Below, piece by piece: positions 54,273 through 63,096 of a stretch of DNA of 64,000 nucleotides. Source of the DNA: Butyrivibrio sp. Su6. GTDB taxonomy: Bacteria; Bacillota; Clostridia; Lachnospirales; Lachnospiraceae. The notes beneath the pieces are model-generated. The model saw only the letters and a list, made by a program, of their open reading frames with translations. It was not told the DNA's origin and searched no databases. Within the stretch, counting starts at the first letter, position 1, and every line of letters starts with the position of its first letter. Made by a program: the position numbers and the translations under genes. The stretch lies in contig NZ_FNUR01000015.1 of the NCBI RefSeq assembly GCF_900108105.1, forward strand, positions 23,435 to 87,434. Direction: 5' to 3'.

Positions 54273-54821
54273 GTGAATATTATCGTAGCTTTTGCAAAGC
54301 CTGAGGATGCTCAGAACATAAAAAGCATATTGCTGCGTGGCGGATATGACAATGTCATTGCCTGCACCACTGGTGTAAAGGCGCTTTCAGTCATGGAGGA
54401 TCTGGGAAGCGGAGTCATAGTATGTGGCTACCGCTTAAGTGACATGCTCTATTCAGACCTCGCAGAGGACCTTCCCGGGTATTTTCAGATGCTCATGGTT
54501 GCGTCTGCTGATAAAGCGCCCTTTGACAATTTTGGAGAAAAACTAATGTTTTTGCCATCACCTTTCTCCAAGGCAGATCTCTATTCTACGATAAATATGA
54601 TGATTGAGGGAGTAACTCTTTCCCGTAAAAGAGCAAAGCAAAAAAGACTGAATAAAAGTGAAGCTGATAAAAAGACTATCTCCAAGGCAAAAGAGCTACT
54701 GATGGAAAGACATCATATGACTGAGCCTGAGGCACATAAGTATTTGCAGAAATGTGCGATGAATTCGGGAACGACAATGCTTGAAGCTGCTGAGATGGTG
54801 ATCTCTCTAAATAGTATCTAA
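54273..54821 (+). CDS. ANTAR-domain RNA-binding regulator with degenerate receiver
   Basis: A 182-residue protein. Residues 1-120 resemble a response-regulator receiver, but the phosphoacceptor position in GVIVCGYRLSDM is not Asp (Gly or Cys), and the N-terminal acidic pair is missing. A short coiled coil follows and residues 130-182 are an ANTAR domain (KAKELLMERHHMTEPEAHKYLQKCAMNSGTTMLEAAEMV). ANTAR proteins prevent transcription termination by binding leader hairpins. It lies 14 bp after glnA and may regulate it. GTG start with GAGG upstream. Confidence 0.88.
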   Translation: MNIIVAFAKPEDAQNIKSILLRGGYDNVIACTTGVKALSVMEDLGSGVIVCGYRLSDMLYSDLAEDLPGYFQMLMVASADKAPFDNFGEKLMFLPSPFSKADLYSTINMMIEGVTLSRKRAKQKRLNKSEADKKTISKAKELLMERHHMTEPEAHKYLQKCAMNSGTTMLEAAEMVISLNSI

Positions 54822-54855
54822 GAATAATACTCACCAAAAGAACTGAATATATAAG

Positions 54856-54944
54856 CGGAGTTGAGGGGATTTGAACCCCTGCGCCGGACGAGCCGACCTA
54901 CCGGATTTCGAATCCGGACCCTTCAACCACTTGGGTACAACTCC
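54856..54944 (-). tRNA. tRNA-Ser(CGA)
   Basis: On the minus strand a seven-bp acceptor stem GGAGTTG/CAACTCC with discriminator G encloses an 89-base class II tRNA. The anticodon arm CCGGA-TTCGAAA-TCCGG gives anticodon CGA, a long variable arm (about 20 bases) follows, and the T arm is GGGGTTCAAATCCCC. Read as serine for UCG codons. No CCA is encoded. It is immediately downstream of the ANTAR gene, in the opposite direction. Confidence 0.95.
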
Positions 54945-54951
54945 GTATATG

Positions 54952-54980
54952 ACCGCTGCATAATATCTGCAGCGGTTTTT
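54952..54980 (+). terminator. plus-strand hairpin downstream of glnA-ANTAR
   Basis: CCGCTGCA pairs with TGCAGCGG across seven bases and is followed by TTTTT on the plus strand. It would stop glnA transcription after reading antisense through the tRNA gene. On the minus strand it lies in the tRNA 5' leader. Confidence 0.7.
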
Positions 54981-55009
54981 ATTATACTTTTTTAGCAAAC
55001 TAGCGTCAA
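54981..55009 (-). promoter_or_regulatory. promoter of tRNA-Ser
   Basis: On the minus strand TTGACG and TATAAT (54981-54986) with a 17-bp spacer, about 37 bp upstream of the mature tRNA. Confidence 0.85.
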
Positions 55010-55118
55010 TGGATTGGTTTATATTTTGTTTCGATTTTTATTAGTGTTTTGTTATAGAAGTATGCGTAAAAACATTATAAAATGTATGTGTAAAAGTGCG
55101 TTTTATAAAAGGGGGTCT

Positions 55119-56984
55119 ATGCTAAACAAGAAAAAGATAATAAGAATAATCCCATTTTTCTTTTGGCCGGTAGTAATACTAGTGGCTTTCTTTTGGGTTT
55201 ATTCAAATTATGAAAACCTATATCTGAAGAATATTGAGTATAGAGGTGCTAAAACCACCAGTTATATAGCGGACTCTTTTTTGACATATTTGGGTAATAT
55301 CGATAATACCCTTAAGTCCTGCGCATCTTCGGCAGAATACATGATGGCTAAAGGCGCTTCAGAGGAAGAAATCAGGGATTATCTTGTATATGAATCTGAA
55401 AACCTTGGAATAACCACAAAAACAGGATCAAGAGGTGTCTTTGGAGTATTTAATGGAAGATTTTTGGATGGTGTTAATTGGAACCCGGATAGTTCTTACG
55501 ATGCAACCGGGCGTTTATGGTATACCGAGGCAGTCAAAAATGCAGGAAGATATGTATTTGTTGGCCCATATTATAACCTTAGGACTCAGGATTACGTGGT
55601 TACAGTAAGTAAGCTCCTGGACGATGGGGAGAGCGTTATTGCTTATGCTATTGATTACGCTACCTTTAAGGATATGACAACAAAGCTTATTGGGAAAGAT
55701 GAGACGCGTACGGTCCTAATAATGGACGATTCGGGTGTCGTTATCTGTAATTCCAGAGATGATGAAATGGGAGTTGATTACGCCACGTCAGAAGATCTGT
55801 GTCAACGGGAAATTTACAAGGCGTGGAGAAATAATCGCGGAAAGAGTACATATCAGCTTAGGAGTGATGGGTGGAACGATGACGACTTTATCGTATCTCA
55901 AAGGCATCTACTGTATAATCTCAATGTCCTTACTATAACAGATGCCAATGCTGAAATGGATGAACTGAAAAAGACAGCATCACTGCTGGGAGCAGTACTG
56001 TTTTTGGCACTTGTTATCTCTTTTGTCCTAAATCAAAGGAAGTACCATAAGGACCATGAATCCTTTATCAACGCCAGAGACCTTAACGCTGTGGCGAACA
56101 TTTACGGGACAATTGTAAGAATTGATCTGGATAAGGACGAACTTGAAATAATCTTTTGCAGGGACTATAGCATTGCCAGTAGTCTTGAGGAAGGACGCCA
56201 TCACGCACGTGAAACTGTTGCGGAATTTACGGGTAAATTTGTAGCAGACAGATCATATGAGATGATGAAGGAGTTTATGGATTTTTCGTCATTGAATGAT
56301 AGACTGACAGGCAAACAGACCCTTACATTAGAATTTCTAAACTATGATCATATCTGGTATCGTGGCAGGTTCATTGTGGCGGAAAGGGATCAGGACGAGA
56401 AAGTCACCAGTGTAATATTTGCGACTGAGACAATCGATGAAGAAAAGCGTATCAGAGATAAGTACCAGTATCTTGCTGAAACAGATCAGCTTACCGGAAT
56501 CAATAACAGAGGAAGCGGTGAAGGAAAGATCCGGGACCTTTTGCAGAAAAATGTCGGTGGAATGTTCTTCTTGTTTGACGTAGATAAGTTCAAGCTTGTA
56601 AATGATAATTTTGGCCACGACGTTGGAGATGAAGTACTTGTCGGAATAGCTGAGAGGATGAAACGCCTGTTCAGGGAAAAAGACATCGTTATGAGACTTG
56701 GTGGTGATGAGTACGCAGCTTACATGCCAGGCGTTTTCAGCAAAGAAGATGGCGAACTTATCATGAAACGTCTTATAGACAGCATACATGACATGGACAT
56801 TGAGAAACTTCAGGGAAGGCAGATAGATATCAGTGTTGGTGCTGCCATCTATTACCCGACTGACTCGTATTCTTTTGGTGAGTTATACAAAAGAGCTGAT
56901 AATTGCGCTTATGAGAGTAAAAAGATTCCGGGTTCTGCGGTGACATTTTATGAGCGTGATGATGAAGAAAGTACTAGAAAATAG
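55119..56984 (+). CDS. Cache-sensor diguanylate cyclase with PAS-like and GGDEF domains
   Basis: A 621-residue protein with a membrane helix at each end of a dCache-type extracellular domain (residues 35-285, including WYTEAVKNAGRYVFVGPYYNLRTQDYVVTVSK-type ligand motif). A PAS-like region follows (residues 320-450), then GGDEF (residues 455-615). The active site is MRLGGDEYAAYM with DVDKFKLVNDNFGHDVGD. An RxxD inhibitory site (REKD) lies five residues upstream, unlike the tandem pair at 35-38 kb. ATG 55119 follows GGGGGT; the longer frame from 55014 has no ribosome site. Confidence 0.9.
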   Translation: MLNKKKIIRIIPFFFWPVVILVAFFWVYSNYENLYLKNIEYRGAKTTSYIADSFLTYLGNIDNTLKSCASSAEYMMAKGASEEEIRDYLVYESENLGITTKTGSRGVFGVFNGRFLDGVNWNPDSSYDATGRLWYTEAVKNAGRYVFVGPYYNLRTQDYVVTVSKLLDDGESVIAYAIDYATFKDMTTKLIGKDETRTVLIMDDSGVVICNSRDDEMGVDYATSEDLCQREIYKAWRNNRGKSTYQLRSDGWNDDDFIVSQRHLLYNLNVLTITDANAEMDELKKTASLLGAVLFLALVISFVLNQRKYHKDHESFINARDLNAVANIYGTIVRIDLDKDELEIIFCRDYSIASSLEEGRHHARETVAEFTGKFVADRSYEMMKEFMDFSSLNDRLTGKQTLTLEFLNYDHIWYRGRFIVAERDQDEKVTSVIFATETIDEEKRIRDKYQYLAETDQLTGINNRGSGEGKIRDLLQKNVGGMFFLFDVDKFKLVNDNFGHDVGDEVLVGIAERMKRLFREKDIVMRLGGDEYAAYMPGVFSKEDGELIMKRLIDSIHDMDIEKLQGRQIDISVGAAIYYPTDSYSFGELYKRADNCAYESKKIPGSAVTFYERDDEESTRK

Positions 56985-57008
56985 CATGGGAGCTGGCGCG
57001 CGTATTAC

Positions 57009-57037
57009 TTGGCATTAACTACATTTTTTTGTATAAT
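57009..57037 (+). promoter_or_regulatory. promoter of the phosphofructokinase gene
   Basis: TTGGCA (57009-57014) and TATAAT (57032-57037) with a 17-bp spacer, 64 bp before the ATG. Confidence 0.85.
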
Positions 57038-57101
57038 TGTCATTGATATGTGCGATTACAAATAGCAATTTAGCATATTTATTCAAAGGAGGCCTATTCA
57101 C

Positions 57102-58175
57102 ATGATGAGAATCGGTATGTTGACAAGCGGTGGCGACTGTCAGGCTTTGAATGCAGCAATGCGCGGCGTTGTAAAGTGTATTGCGCACAGTGGTGAGGAA
57201 GTTGAGTTTTACGGTTTTAAGAATGGCTATAAAGGCCTGATTTACGGCGATTTTAGAATGCTTACTTCCCATGATTTTTCAGGTATTCTGACTAAGGGTG
57301 GCACTATTTTAGGTAGTTCCAGAACACCTTTTAAGACCATCAGAGAACCTGATGAGAACGGTCTTGATAAAGTTGAGGCCATGAAACAGAACTACTACAA
57401 ACTGCAGCTTGACTGCCTTGTGGTGTTGGGCGGCAATGGTTCTCAGAAAACAGCCAACCTCCTGAGTGAAGAGGGACTGAATGTGGTATCTCTTCCAAAG
57501 ACTATCGACAATGATCTTTGGGGAACTGATATGACTTTTGGCTTCCAGAGTGCTGTTGACGTTGCAACACAGGTTATTGATAACATACATACCACAGCAG
57601 ATTCTCACGGCCGTGTATTTATCATAGAAGTTATGGGACACAAGGTTGGATGGCTCACCCTCAATGCAGGACTTGCAGGAGGAGCTGATGTTATCCTGAT
57701 ACCTGAGATCCCTTACGATATTGGCAAGATCTGCGAGGCTATCGAAGCAAGAGATAAGAGAGGCAGCAGATTTACTATCATAGCGGTTGCTGAAGGCGCA
57801 ATCTCCAAGAAGGATGCCAAGCTTTCCAAAAAAGAGTACAAGGAAAAAATGGCAAACTACAAGTACCCTTCAGTTTCCTACGAAATTGCAGAAGCTATCC
57901 AGAAAAAGAGCGGACATGAAGTAAGAGTAACTGTTCCCGGCCACATGCAGAGGGGCGGCGCTCCTGATCCATATGACCGCGTATTTGCTTCAAGACTTGG
58001 CGCAGAGGCTGGTCAGCTTATTCTCAATAAAGAATATGGCTATATGGTAGCTTACAAGAATAGAGAGATCGTTAAGGTTCCTCTTTCTGAAATAGCAGGA
58101 AAGCTTAAATATGTATCACCGGATGCCAGCATCATAAAAGAGGCCAAGATGCTTGGTGTCTGCTTTGGGGATTAA
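57102..58175 (+). CDS. pfkA: 6-phosphofructokinase, mixed ATP/PPi-type signature
   Basis: A 357-residue PFK that phosphorylates fructose 6-phosphate. Motifs: MLTSGGDCQALNAAMRG, LGGNGSQKTA, PKTIDNDLWGTDMTFGF and MGHKVGWLTLNAG. The two donor-determining positions read Gly (GGNGS) and Lys (PKTIDND). ATP enzymes like E. coli have Gly/Gly, PPi enzymes Asp/Lys, so this is the intermediate Gly/Lys combination; the usual Asp of GGDGS is replaced by Asn. Phosphoryl donor therefore uncertain. AAGGAGG before ATG 57102. Confidence 0.9.
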   Translation: MMRIGMLTSGGDCQALNAAMRGVVKCIAHSGEEVEFYGFKNGYKGLIYGDFRMLTSHDFSGILTKGGTILGSSRTPFKTIREPDENGLDKVEAMKQNYYKLQLDCLVVLGGNGSQKTANLLSEEGLNVVSLPKTIDNDLWGTDMTFGFQSAVDVATQVIDNIHTTADSHGRVFIIEVMGHKVGWLTLNAGLAGGADVILIPEIPYDIGKICEAIEARDKRGSRFTIIAVAEGAISKKDAKLSKKEYKEKMANYKYPSVSYEIAEAIQKKSGHEVRVTVPGHMQRGGAPDPYDRVFASRLGAEAGQLILNKEYGYMVAYKNREIVKVPLSEIAGKLKYVSPDASIIKEAKMLGVCFGD

Positions 58176-58215
58176 ATTGTTATAAAAGTTTTGCTATAGG
58201 TGGAAGTTATTTTAA

Positions 58216-59817
58216 ATGGGTTATGTAGCTCTTTACAGAAAATTCAGACCTCCTGTCTTTGAAGATGTAAAAGGACAGGATCATATAGTTACAACACTAA
58301 AGAATCAGATCAAATCTGACAGAGTTGGACATGCTTACCTGTTCTGCGGAACTCGCGGAACAGGTAAGACTTCTGTTGCGAAGATTCTTGCCAAGGCAGT
58401 CAACTGTGAACATCCGGTTGACGGAAGCCCCTGTGGTGAATGTGAGATGTGCAGGGAGATTGCAGCAGGAAACAGCATGAATGTTATAGAGATAGATGCT
58501 GCTTCCAACAATGGTGTTGATAACGTCAGAGAGATCATCGACGAGGTTTCCTACTCCCCAACAAAGGGTAAAAGAAAAGTCTATATCATCGACGAGGTGC
58601 ACATGCTTTCAGCAGGCGCTTTTAATGCCCTGCTCAAAACACTTGAGGAACCGCCGTCATATGTTATGTTCATTCTGGCTACAACAGAAGTTCAAAAGAT
58701 TCCTATCACTATTTTGTCCAGATGTCAGAGATATGACTTCCACAGAATCACCATCGATACCATAGAGGGAAGGCTCCGTGAAGTTGTGGATTCTGAAGGT
58801 ATCACAGTGGAGGAGCGAGCCCTTAGATACATTGCCAAAACTGCTGATGGTTCCATGAGAGATTCGCTTAGTCTCCTGGATCAGTGCCTTGCCTTTAACT
58901 ATGGGCAGGAGCTTACATACGACAAAGTGCTCGGCGTCCTTGGCGCTGTTGATACGGAAGTTTTCAGTAGACTTTTTAATGCCCTCTATAGACAGGATGC
59001 CAATGAGGCACTTACTATTCTGGCGGACATAGTTATACAGGGCAGAGAATTAAATCAGTTTGTAAATGATTTTGTCTGGTATCTAAGAAACCTCATGCTT
59101 GTTCAGGCATCAGATCAGATGGAGGATGTTATCGACATCTCTTCCGATAATCTGAAAGCGCTAAAAGAGCAGGCTGAAGGCGCGGATACAGATACGATCC
59201 TCAGATATATCAGGATTTTTTCCGAGCTGTCATCACAGCTTAGATATGCAACACAAAAACGTATATTAATAGAAATAACATTGATAAAAATGTGTAAACC
59301 TCAGATGGACAAAGCTGAAGATGCTCTTGAGGACAGATTAAGAGTTTTGGAGCAGCACGATGAGGAGAACACCAAGCTTTTAAGAGGAATTCAGTCAGGT
59401 CAGGTAGCTGTTGTGGCCGGCGCGTCAGCAGTTCCGGCTGGAAAACCTGTTCCCCAGGGACAAAAGAAAACCCTGGACAGGGCAGTTCCTGAAGATATAA
59501 AAAGACTTGTAAATGACTGGCCAAGGATACTTGCCAGAATGGAAAACCCTATGAAGACTTACCTTCAGAAAGCAAGGTTAAGTCTTGGCAACAACGATAT
59601 TCTGCAGATTGTCTTTGACAATAAGCAGTTATCAGATAAATATTCAAATGGTACATCATCTGAGGAATTGCAGGATGTGCTTGATCAGGCTCTTGGGAAA
59701 CACGTTGAATTTGAGACCAGATTCATAGAGCCACAGGTTGTATTTGAAGAAAACTATGTAAATCTGCAGGCTATAAACTTTGATATAGTTACTGAGGATG
59801 AAGAAAAGGAGAATTAA
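58216..59817 (+). CDS. dnaX: DNA polymerase III gamma/tau subunit
   Basis: The clamp-loader ATPase. N-terminal YRKFRPPVFEDVKGQDH, Walker A GTRGTGKTS, the zinc-binding Cys cluster (CEHPVDGSPCGECEMC), Walker B VYIIDEVHML and sensor SRCQRYDFHRI. The 533-residue length includes a tau-like C-terminal domain starting near residue 395. It leads the usual dnaX-ybaB-recR cluster, three bases from ybaB. Confidence 0.95.
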   Translation: MGYVALYRKFRPPVFEDVKGQDHIVTTLKNQIKSDRVGHAYLFCGTRGTGKTSVAKILAKAVNCEHPVDGSPCGECEMCREIAAGNSMNVIEIDAASNNGVDNVREIIDEVSYSPTKGKRKVYIIDEVHMLSAGAFNALLKTLEEPPSYVMFILATTEVQKIPITILSRCQRYDFHRITIDTIEGRLREVVDSEGITVEERALRYIAKTADGSMRDSLSLLDQCLAFNYGQELTYDKVLGVLGAVDTEVFSRLFNALYRQDANEALTILADIVIQGRELNQFVNDFVWYLRNLMLVQASDQMEDVIDISSDNLKALKEQAEGADTDTILRYIRIFSELSSQLRYATQKRILIEITLIKMCKPQMDKAEDALEDRLRVLEQHDEENTKLLRGIQSGQVAVVAGASAVPAGKPVPQGQKKTLDRAVPEDIKRLVNDWPRILARMENPMKTYLQKARLSLGNNDILQIVFDNKQLSDKYSNGTSSEELQDVLDQALGKHVEFETRFIEPQVVFEENYVNLQAINFDIVTEDEEKEN

Positions 59818-59820
59818 CAA

Positions 59821-60168
59821 ATGGCAAAACGCGGAGGATTTCCGGGCGGCGGAATGCCCGGTAACATGAGCAATCTTATGAAACAGGCGCAGAGAATGCA
59901 GCGCCAGATGGAGGAAAGCCAGAAAGAACTTGAGACAAAAGAGTTCACAGCAAAAGCCGGTGGCGGTGCAGTTGAGGCAACTGTATTTGGCAACAAAACA
60001 GTAAAGAGCATCGTTATCTCACCTGATGCAGTTGATCCTGATGATGTAGAGATGCTTCAGGATATGATCGTAGCAGCTGTCAACGAAGCTATGAAGCAGG
60101 CTGAAGAAGCAAGTGGAGCTATGCTTGGCAAGATGACAGGTGGCCTTGGCGGAGGATTTCCTTTCTAA
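59821..60168 (+). CDS. ybaB: nucleoid-associated protein YbaB/EbfC
   Basis: A 115-residue DNA-binding protein with a Gly-rich N-terminal tail (GGFPGGGMPGNMS), the core KQAQRMQRQMEESQKEL and KSIVISPDAVDPDDVEMLQD, and a second Gly-rich end. It binds DNA and affects nucleoid organisation. Located between dnaX and recR, its constant neighbours; the stop overlaps the recR start by one base. Confidence 0.93.
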   Translation: MAKRGGFPGGGMPGNMSNLMKQAQRMQRQMEESQKELETKEFTAKAGGGAVEATVFGNKTVKSIVISPDAVDPDDVEMLQDMIVAAVNEAMKQAEEASGAMLGKMTGGLGGGFPF

Positions 60169-60767
60169 TGGATCTATACAGCGGACATATTAACCGACTG
60201 ATCGACGAACTGGCTTCATTGCCCGGAATAGGGGGCAAGTCTGCACAAAGGCTTGCTTTCTATATTATCAATCTTCCAAAAGACAGGGTTAAGAAGCTGG
60301 CAGACTCAATAACAAATGCCCGTGAAAATGTGCATTATTGTAAAGTTTGCTGTACCCTGACAGATGATGACATCTGCCCGATATGCAACAATCCAAACAG
60401 AGACCACAAGACCATCATGGTTGTGGAAAATGCGAGAGATCTGGCAGCATATGAGAAGACTGGAAAGTTTGAAGGGGTATATCATGTTTTACATGGAGCA
60501 ATTTCACCGATGCTGGGAATTGGCCCTGGTGACATACGTCTCACGGAGCTAATGCAGAGACTTCAGACAGAAGATGTAGAGGAAGTTATCGTTGCTACCA
60601 ATTCCAGCCTTGAAGGCGAAACAACTGCTATGTATATAAGCAAACTCGTTAAACCTACGGGGATAAAGGTTACGAGGATTGCCAGTGGTGTTCCGGTTGG
60701 CGGTGATCTTGAATATATTGATGAAGTTACACTTTTAAGAGCGCTTGAGGGAAGAACAGAACTATAA
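60168..60767 (+). CDS. recR: recombination protein RecR
   Basis: A 199-residue protein of the RecFOR pathway. N-terminal HhH region LPGIGGKSAQRLAFYI, zinc finger with CKVCCTLTDDDICPIC, Toprim domain (IMVVENARDLAAYEKTGKFEGVYHVLHG) and C-terminal GVPVGGDLEYIDEVTL. Complete length. Confidence 0.96.
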   Translation: MDLYSGHINRLIDELASLPGIGGKSAQRLAFYIINLPKDRVKKLADSITNARENVHYCKVCCTLTDDDICPICNNPNRDHKTIMVVENARDLAAYEKTGKFEGVYHVLHGAISPMLGIGPGDIRLTELMQRLQTEDVEEVIVATNSSLEGETTAMYISKLVKPTGIKVTRIASGVPVGGDLEYIDEVTLLRALEGRTEL

Positions 60768-60791
60768 TCGCACTTAAAATGGAGGAGAATC

Positions 60792-61832
60792 ATGGGAGTA
60801 AGAAAAGAACTTGTTGGAAATGCACCTAGCGGAGAGCAGGTACACGCATATCATATCAGCAACGACAATATGGAAGTTGTTGTGCTTGATTATGGCTGCA
60901 TAATCAGAAACATTATAGTTCCTGATAAGAATGGCAATAAAGTAGATGTTGCCTTAGGATATGCAGATCTTGAGGGCTATTTTGTAAATGACTGTTTCCT
61001 TGGAGCTACAGTCGGACCAACAGCTAACAGAATAGCAAATGCAAAATATAGTATAGAAGGAAGAGAGTTCAATCTTCCTGTTAATGACGGACCAAACAAT
61101 CTTCATACAGATATGGAGAAGGGATTCCATAAGCGCGTATGGAAGGGCGAAGAAAGTGATAATTCAGTTAAATTTACTTTAGAGTCTTCAGATGGCGATA
61201 TGGGATTTTCAGGAAACAGAGTATTTACTCTTAATGTTTCTTTATCAAAAGCCAATGAGCTGTCTCTTCATTACCATGCTACAAGTGATGCAAAGACACT
61301 TATAAATATGACAAACCATTCATACTTTAACCTTGGTGGACATAACTCAGGAAGTATTCTTGAACATACACTTAAACTTAATGCTGTCGAGTACACACCT
61401 GTAATCGATTCAGCAGCAATTCCTACAGGCGATATTGCTTCAGTAAAGGGAACACCATTTGATTTTACAGAAGGCAAAACAATCGGCAGAGATGTAAACG
61501 CTGATGATGCACAGCTTAAATTTGTAGGCGGATATGACCACAACTTTGTAGTGGACGGAGCAGATGGCACTCTCAAAGAGTTTGCAGTAGCTTCTTCTCC
61601 GGATACAGGAATTACTATGAGGTGCTTTACAACACTTCCAGGATTCCAGCTCTATGTTGGTAATTTCCTTAAGGCCAATAATGCAAAAGATGGTGCAACA
61701 TATGTACCTAGAAACGGTTTTTGCCTGGAAACACAGTTCTATCCTGATTCTATAAACCAGCCATCATTCCCTCAGCCTGTATTTGGTCCTGAGAAGGAAT
61801 ATGATACAGAGACTGTGTATCAGTTTTGCTAA
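60792..61832 (+). CDS. galM: aldose 1-epimerase
   Basis: A 346-residue mutarotase that interconverts alpha and beta anomers of aldoses. Motifs: GCIIRNIIVPDKNG, GPTANRIANAKYSIEG, MTNHSYFNLGGH with its catalytic His, and GGYDHNFVVDG. The Glu of the C-terminal GFCLETQFYPDSINQ block acts as the base. RBS GGAGGAGA precedes ATG. Not clearly linked to its neighbours. Confidence 0.93.
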   Translation: MGVRKELVGNAPSGEQVHAYHISNDNMEVVVLDYGCIIRNIIVPDKNGNKVDVALGYADLEGYFVNDCFLGATVGPTANRIANAKYSIEGREFNLPVNDGPNNLHTDMEKGFHKRVWKGEESDNSVKFTLESSDGDMGFSGNRVFTLNVSLSKANELSLHYHATSDAKTLINMTNHSYFNLGGHNSGSILEHTLKLNAVEYTPVIDSAAIPTGDIASVKGTPFDFTEGKTIGRDVNADDAQLKFVGGYDHNFVVDGADGTLKEFAVASSPDTGITMRCFTTLPGFQLYVGNFLKANNAKDGATYVPRNGFCLETQFYPDSINQPSFPQPVFGPEKEYDTETVYQFC

Positions 61833-61860
61833 ATAATCTATTAGTTAACGGAGAAATGCT

Positions 61861-63087
61861 TTGGCGGAAGTAAGAGATTTTAACGCTTATGCCGGAAAAA
61901 TAAATAATACCGAAGATGATAAAACATCTTTTACAAGGGAGACTTCATATAAAGAAAAGATCAGAAACCATAAACTGGCGGTCTTTTTCAGAACAGTAAG
62001 TGTTGCAGCAATTGTTATTTTGCTGGTGGCTGCAATATATATAAGCTGGAGAGATAAGGAGTATTCTGAAGCTACTGTTTCGCAGGGAGCCGGCATAACA
62101 AATGGCGCTGATGCCAAAGTTATAGGCCTTGGCGGAAACATAGTCCAGTACAGTAAAGATGGTATCAGTTGTATGGACGAAAGCGGCAAAGTCCTTTGGA
62201 ATCAGACCTATGAGATGCAGAACCCAATAGCTCATACATGCCAGAATATCGTGGCGGTAGGAGACTATAACGGACATAATATCTATGTGAACAGCTCTGG
62301 CGGTGCAATGGGCGAGATTGATACCAATCTCCCTATCAGGGATTTTTGTGTATCAGCCCAGGGTATCGTGGCAGTAGTGCTTGATGGAACAGATGTTACG
62401 TGGATATATCTGTATGATTCTAAAGGTAATGCCATAGCTAACTTTAAGACCACCATGAAAGACAGTGGATATCCTATAAGCGTTAGCATATCTCCAAACG
62501 GAGAACTTGTCTGCGTTTCTTATATATATCCTGAAGATGGCACAGTTAAAACAAGCGTGGCGTTTTTTAACTTTGGTTCGGTAGGCCAGAACTCAATTGA
62601 TAACTATGCAAGCGGTTATGACTATCCCGGAGTTGTTGTTCCTTATGTGCAGTTCATGAATTCCTCATCTGCATTTGCTGTTTCGGATGACAGGATAATG
62701 TTCTATTCCGGAGAAGAAAAGCCTGTTAGTCTCAGTGAGAGCTTTACAGGAAGCGAACAGGTACGATCTGTGTATTTTAACGATTCATATGTTGGACTTG
62801 TTTTCTCTAACAGCACAGAAGAAGGAACCTATAGACTTCAGGTGTATAACACATCAGGAGAGCTGGCGCTTACCTCATACTTTGATATTGATTATTCGGA
62901 GATCATATTTAGCAATAAGCAGATCATCATTTACAACGAGGATGAGTGCGTTATTAAGGATATGAACGGACATGACAAGTTTGCAGGTGTTTTTGAAGAA
63001 CCTGTAAGAACACTGGTACCAACAAATCTAAGAAACAAGTTTATACTTGTGACAGCGGATAGTGTTGATACTTATACTTTAAAGTAA
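61861..63087 (+). CDS. DUF5711-like membrane-anchored beta-propeller protein
   Basis: A 408-residue protein. A cytoplasmic N-terminus of about 40 residues (MAEVRDFNAYAGKINN) is followed by one membrane helix (VSVAAIVILLVAAIYISW) and an extracellular beta-rich domain with WD/PQQ-like blades (GNIVQYSKDGISCMDESGKVLW and ISVSISPNGELVCVSY). This resembles the DUF5711 family. TTG start at 61861 with GGAGAAATG upstream. Next to a CvpA-like gene. Function unknown. Confidence 0.75.
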   Translation: MAEVRDFNAYAGKINNTEDDKTSFTRETSYKEKIRNHKLAVFFRTVSVAAIVILLVAAIYISWRDKEYSEATVSQGAGITNGADAKVIGLGGNIVQYSKDGISCMDESGKVLWNQTYEMQNPIAHTCQNIVAVGDYNGHNIYVNSSGGAMGEIDTNLPIRDFCVSAQGIVAVVLDGTDVTWIYLYDSKGNAIANFKTTMKDSGYPISVSISPNGELVCVSYIYPEDGTVKTSVAFFNFGSVGQNSIDNYASGYDYPGVVVPYVQFMNSSSAFAVSDDRIMFYSGEEKPVSLSESFTGSEQVRSVYFNDSYVGLVFSNSTEEGTYRLQVYNTSGELALTSYFDIDYSEIIFSNKQIIIYNEDECVIKDMNGHDKFAGVFEEPVRTLVPTNLRNKFILVTADSVDTYTLK

Positions 63088-63096
63088 GGATTTAAT

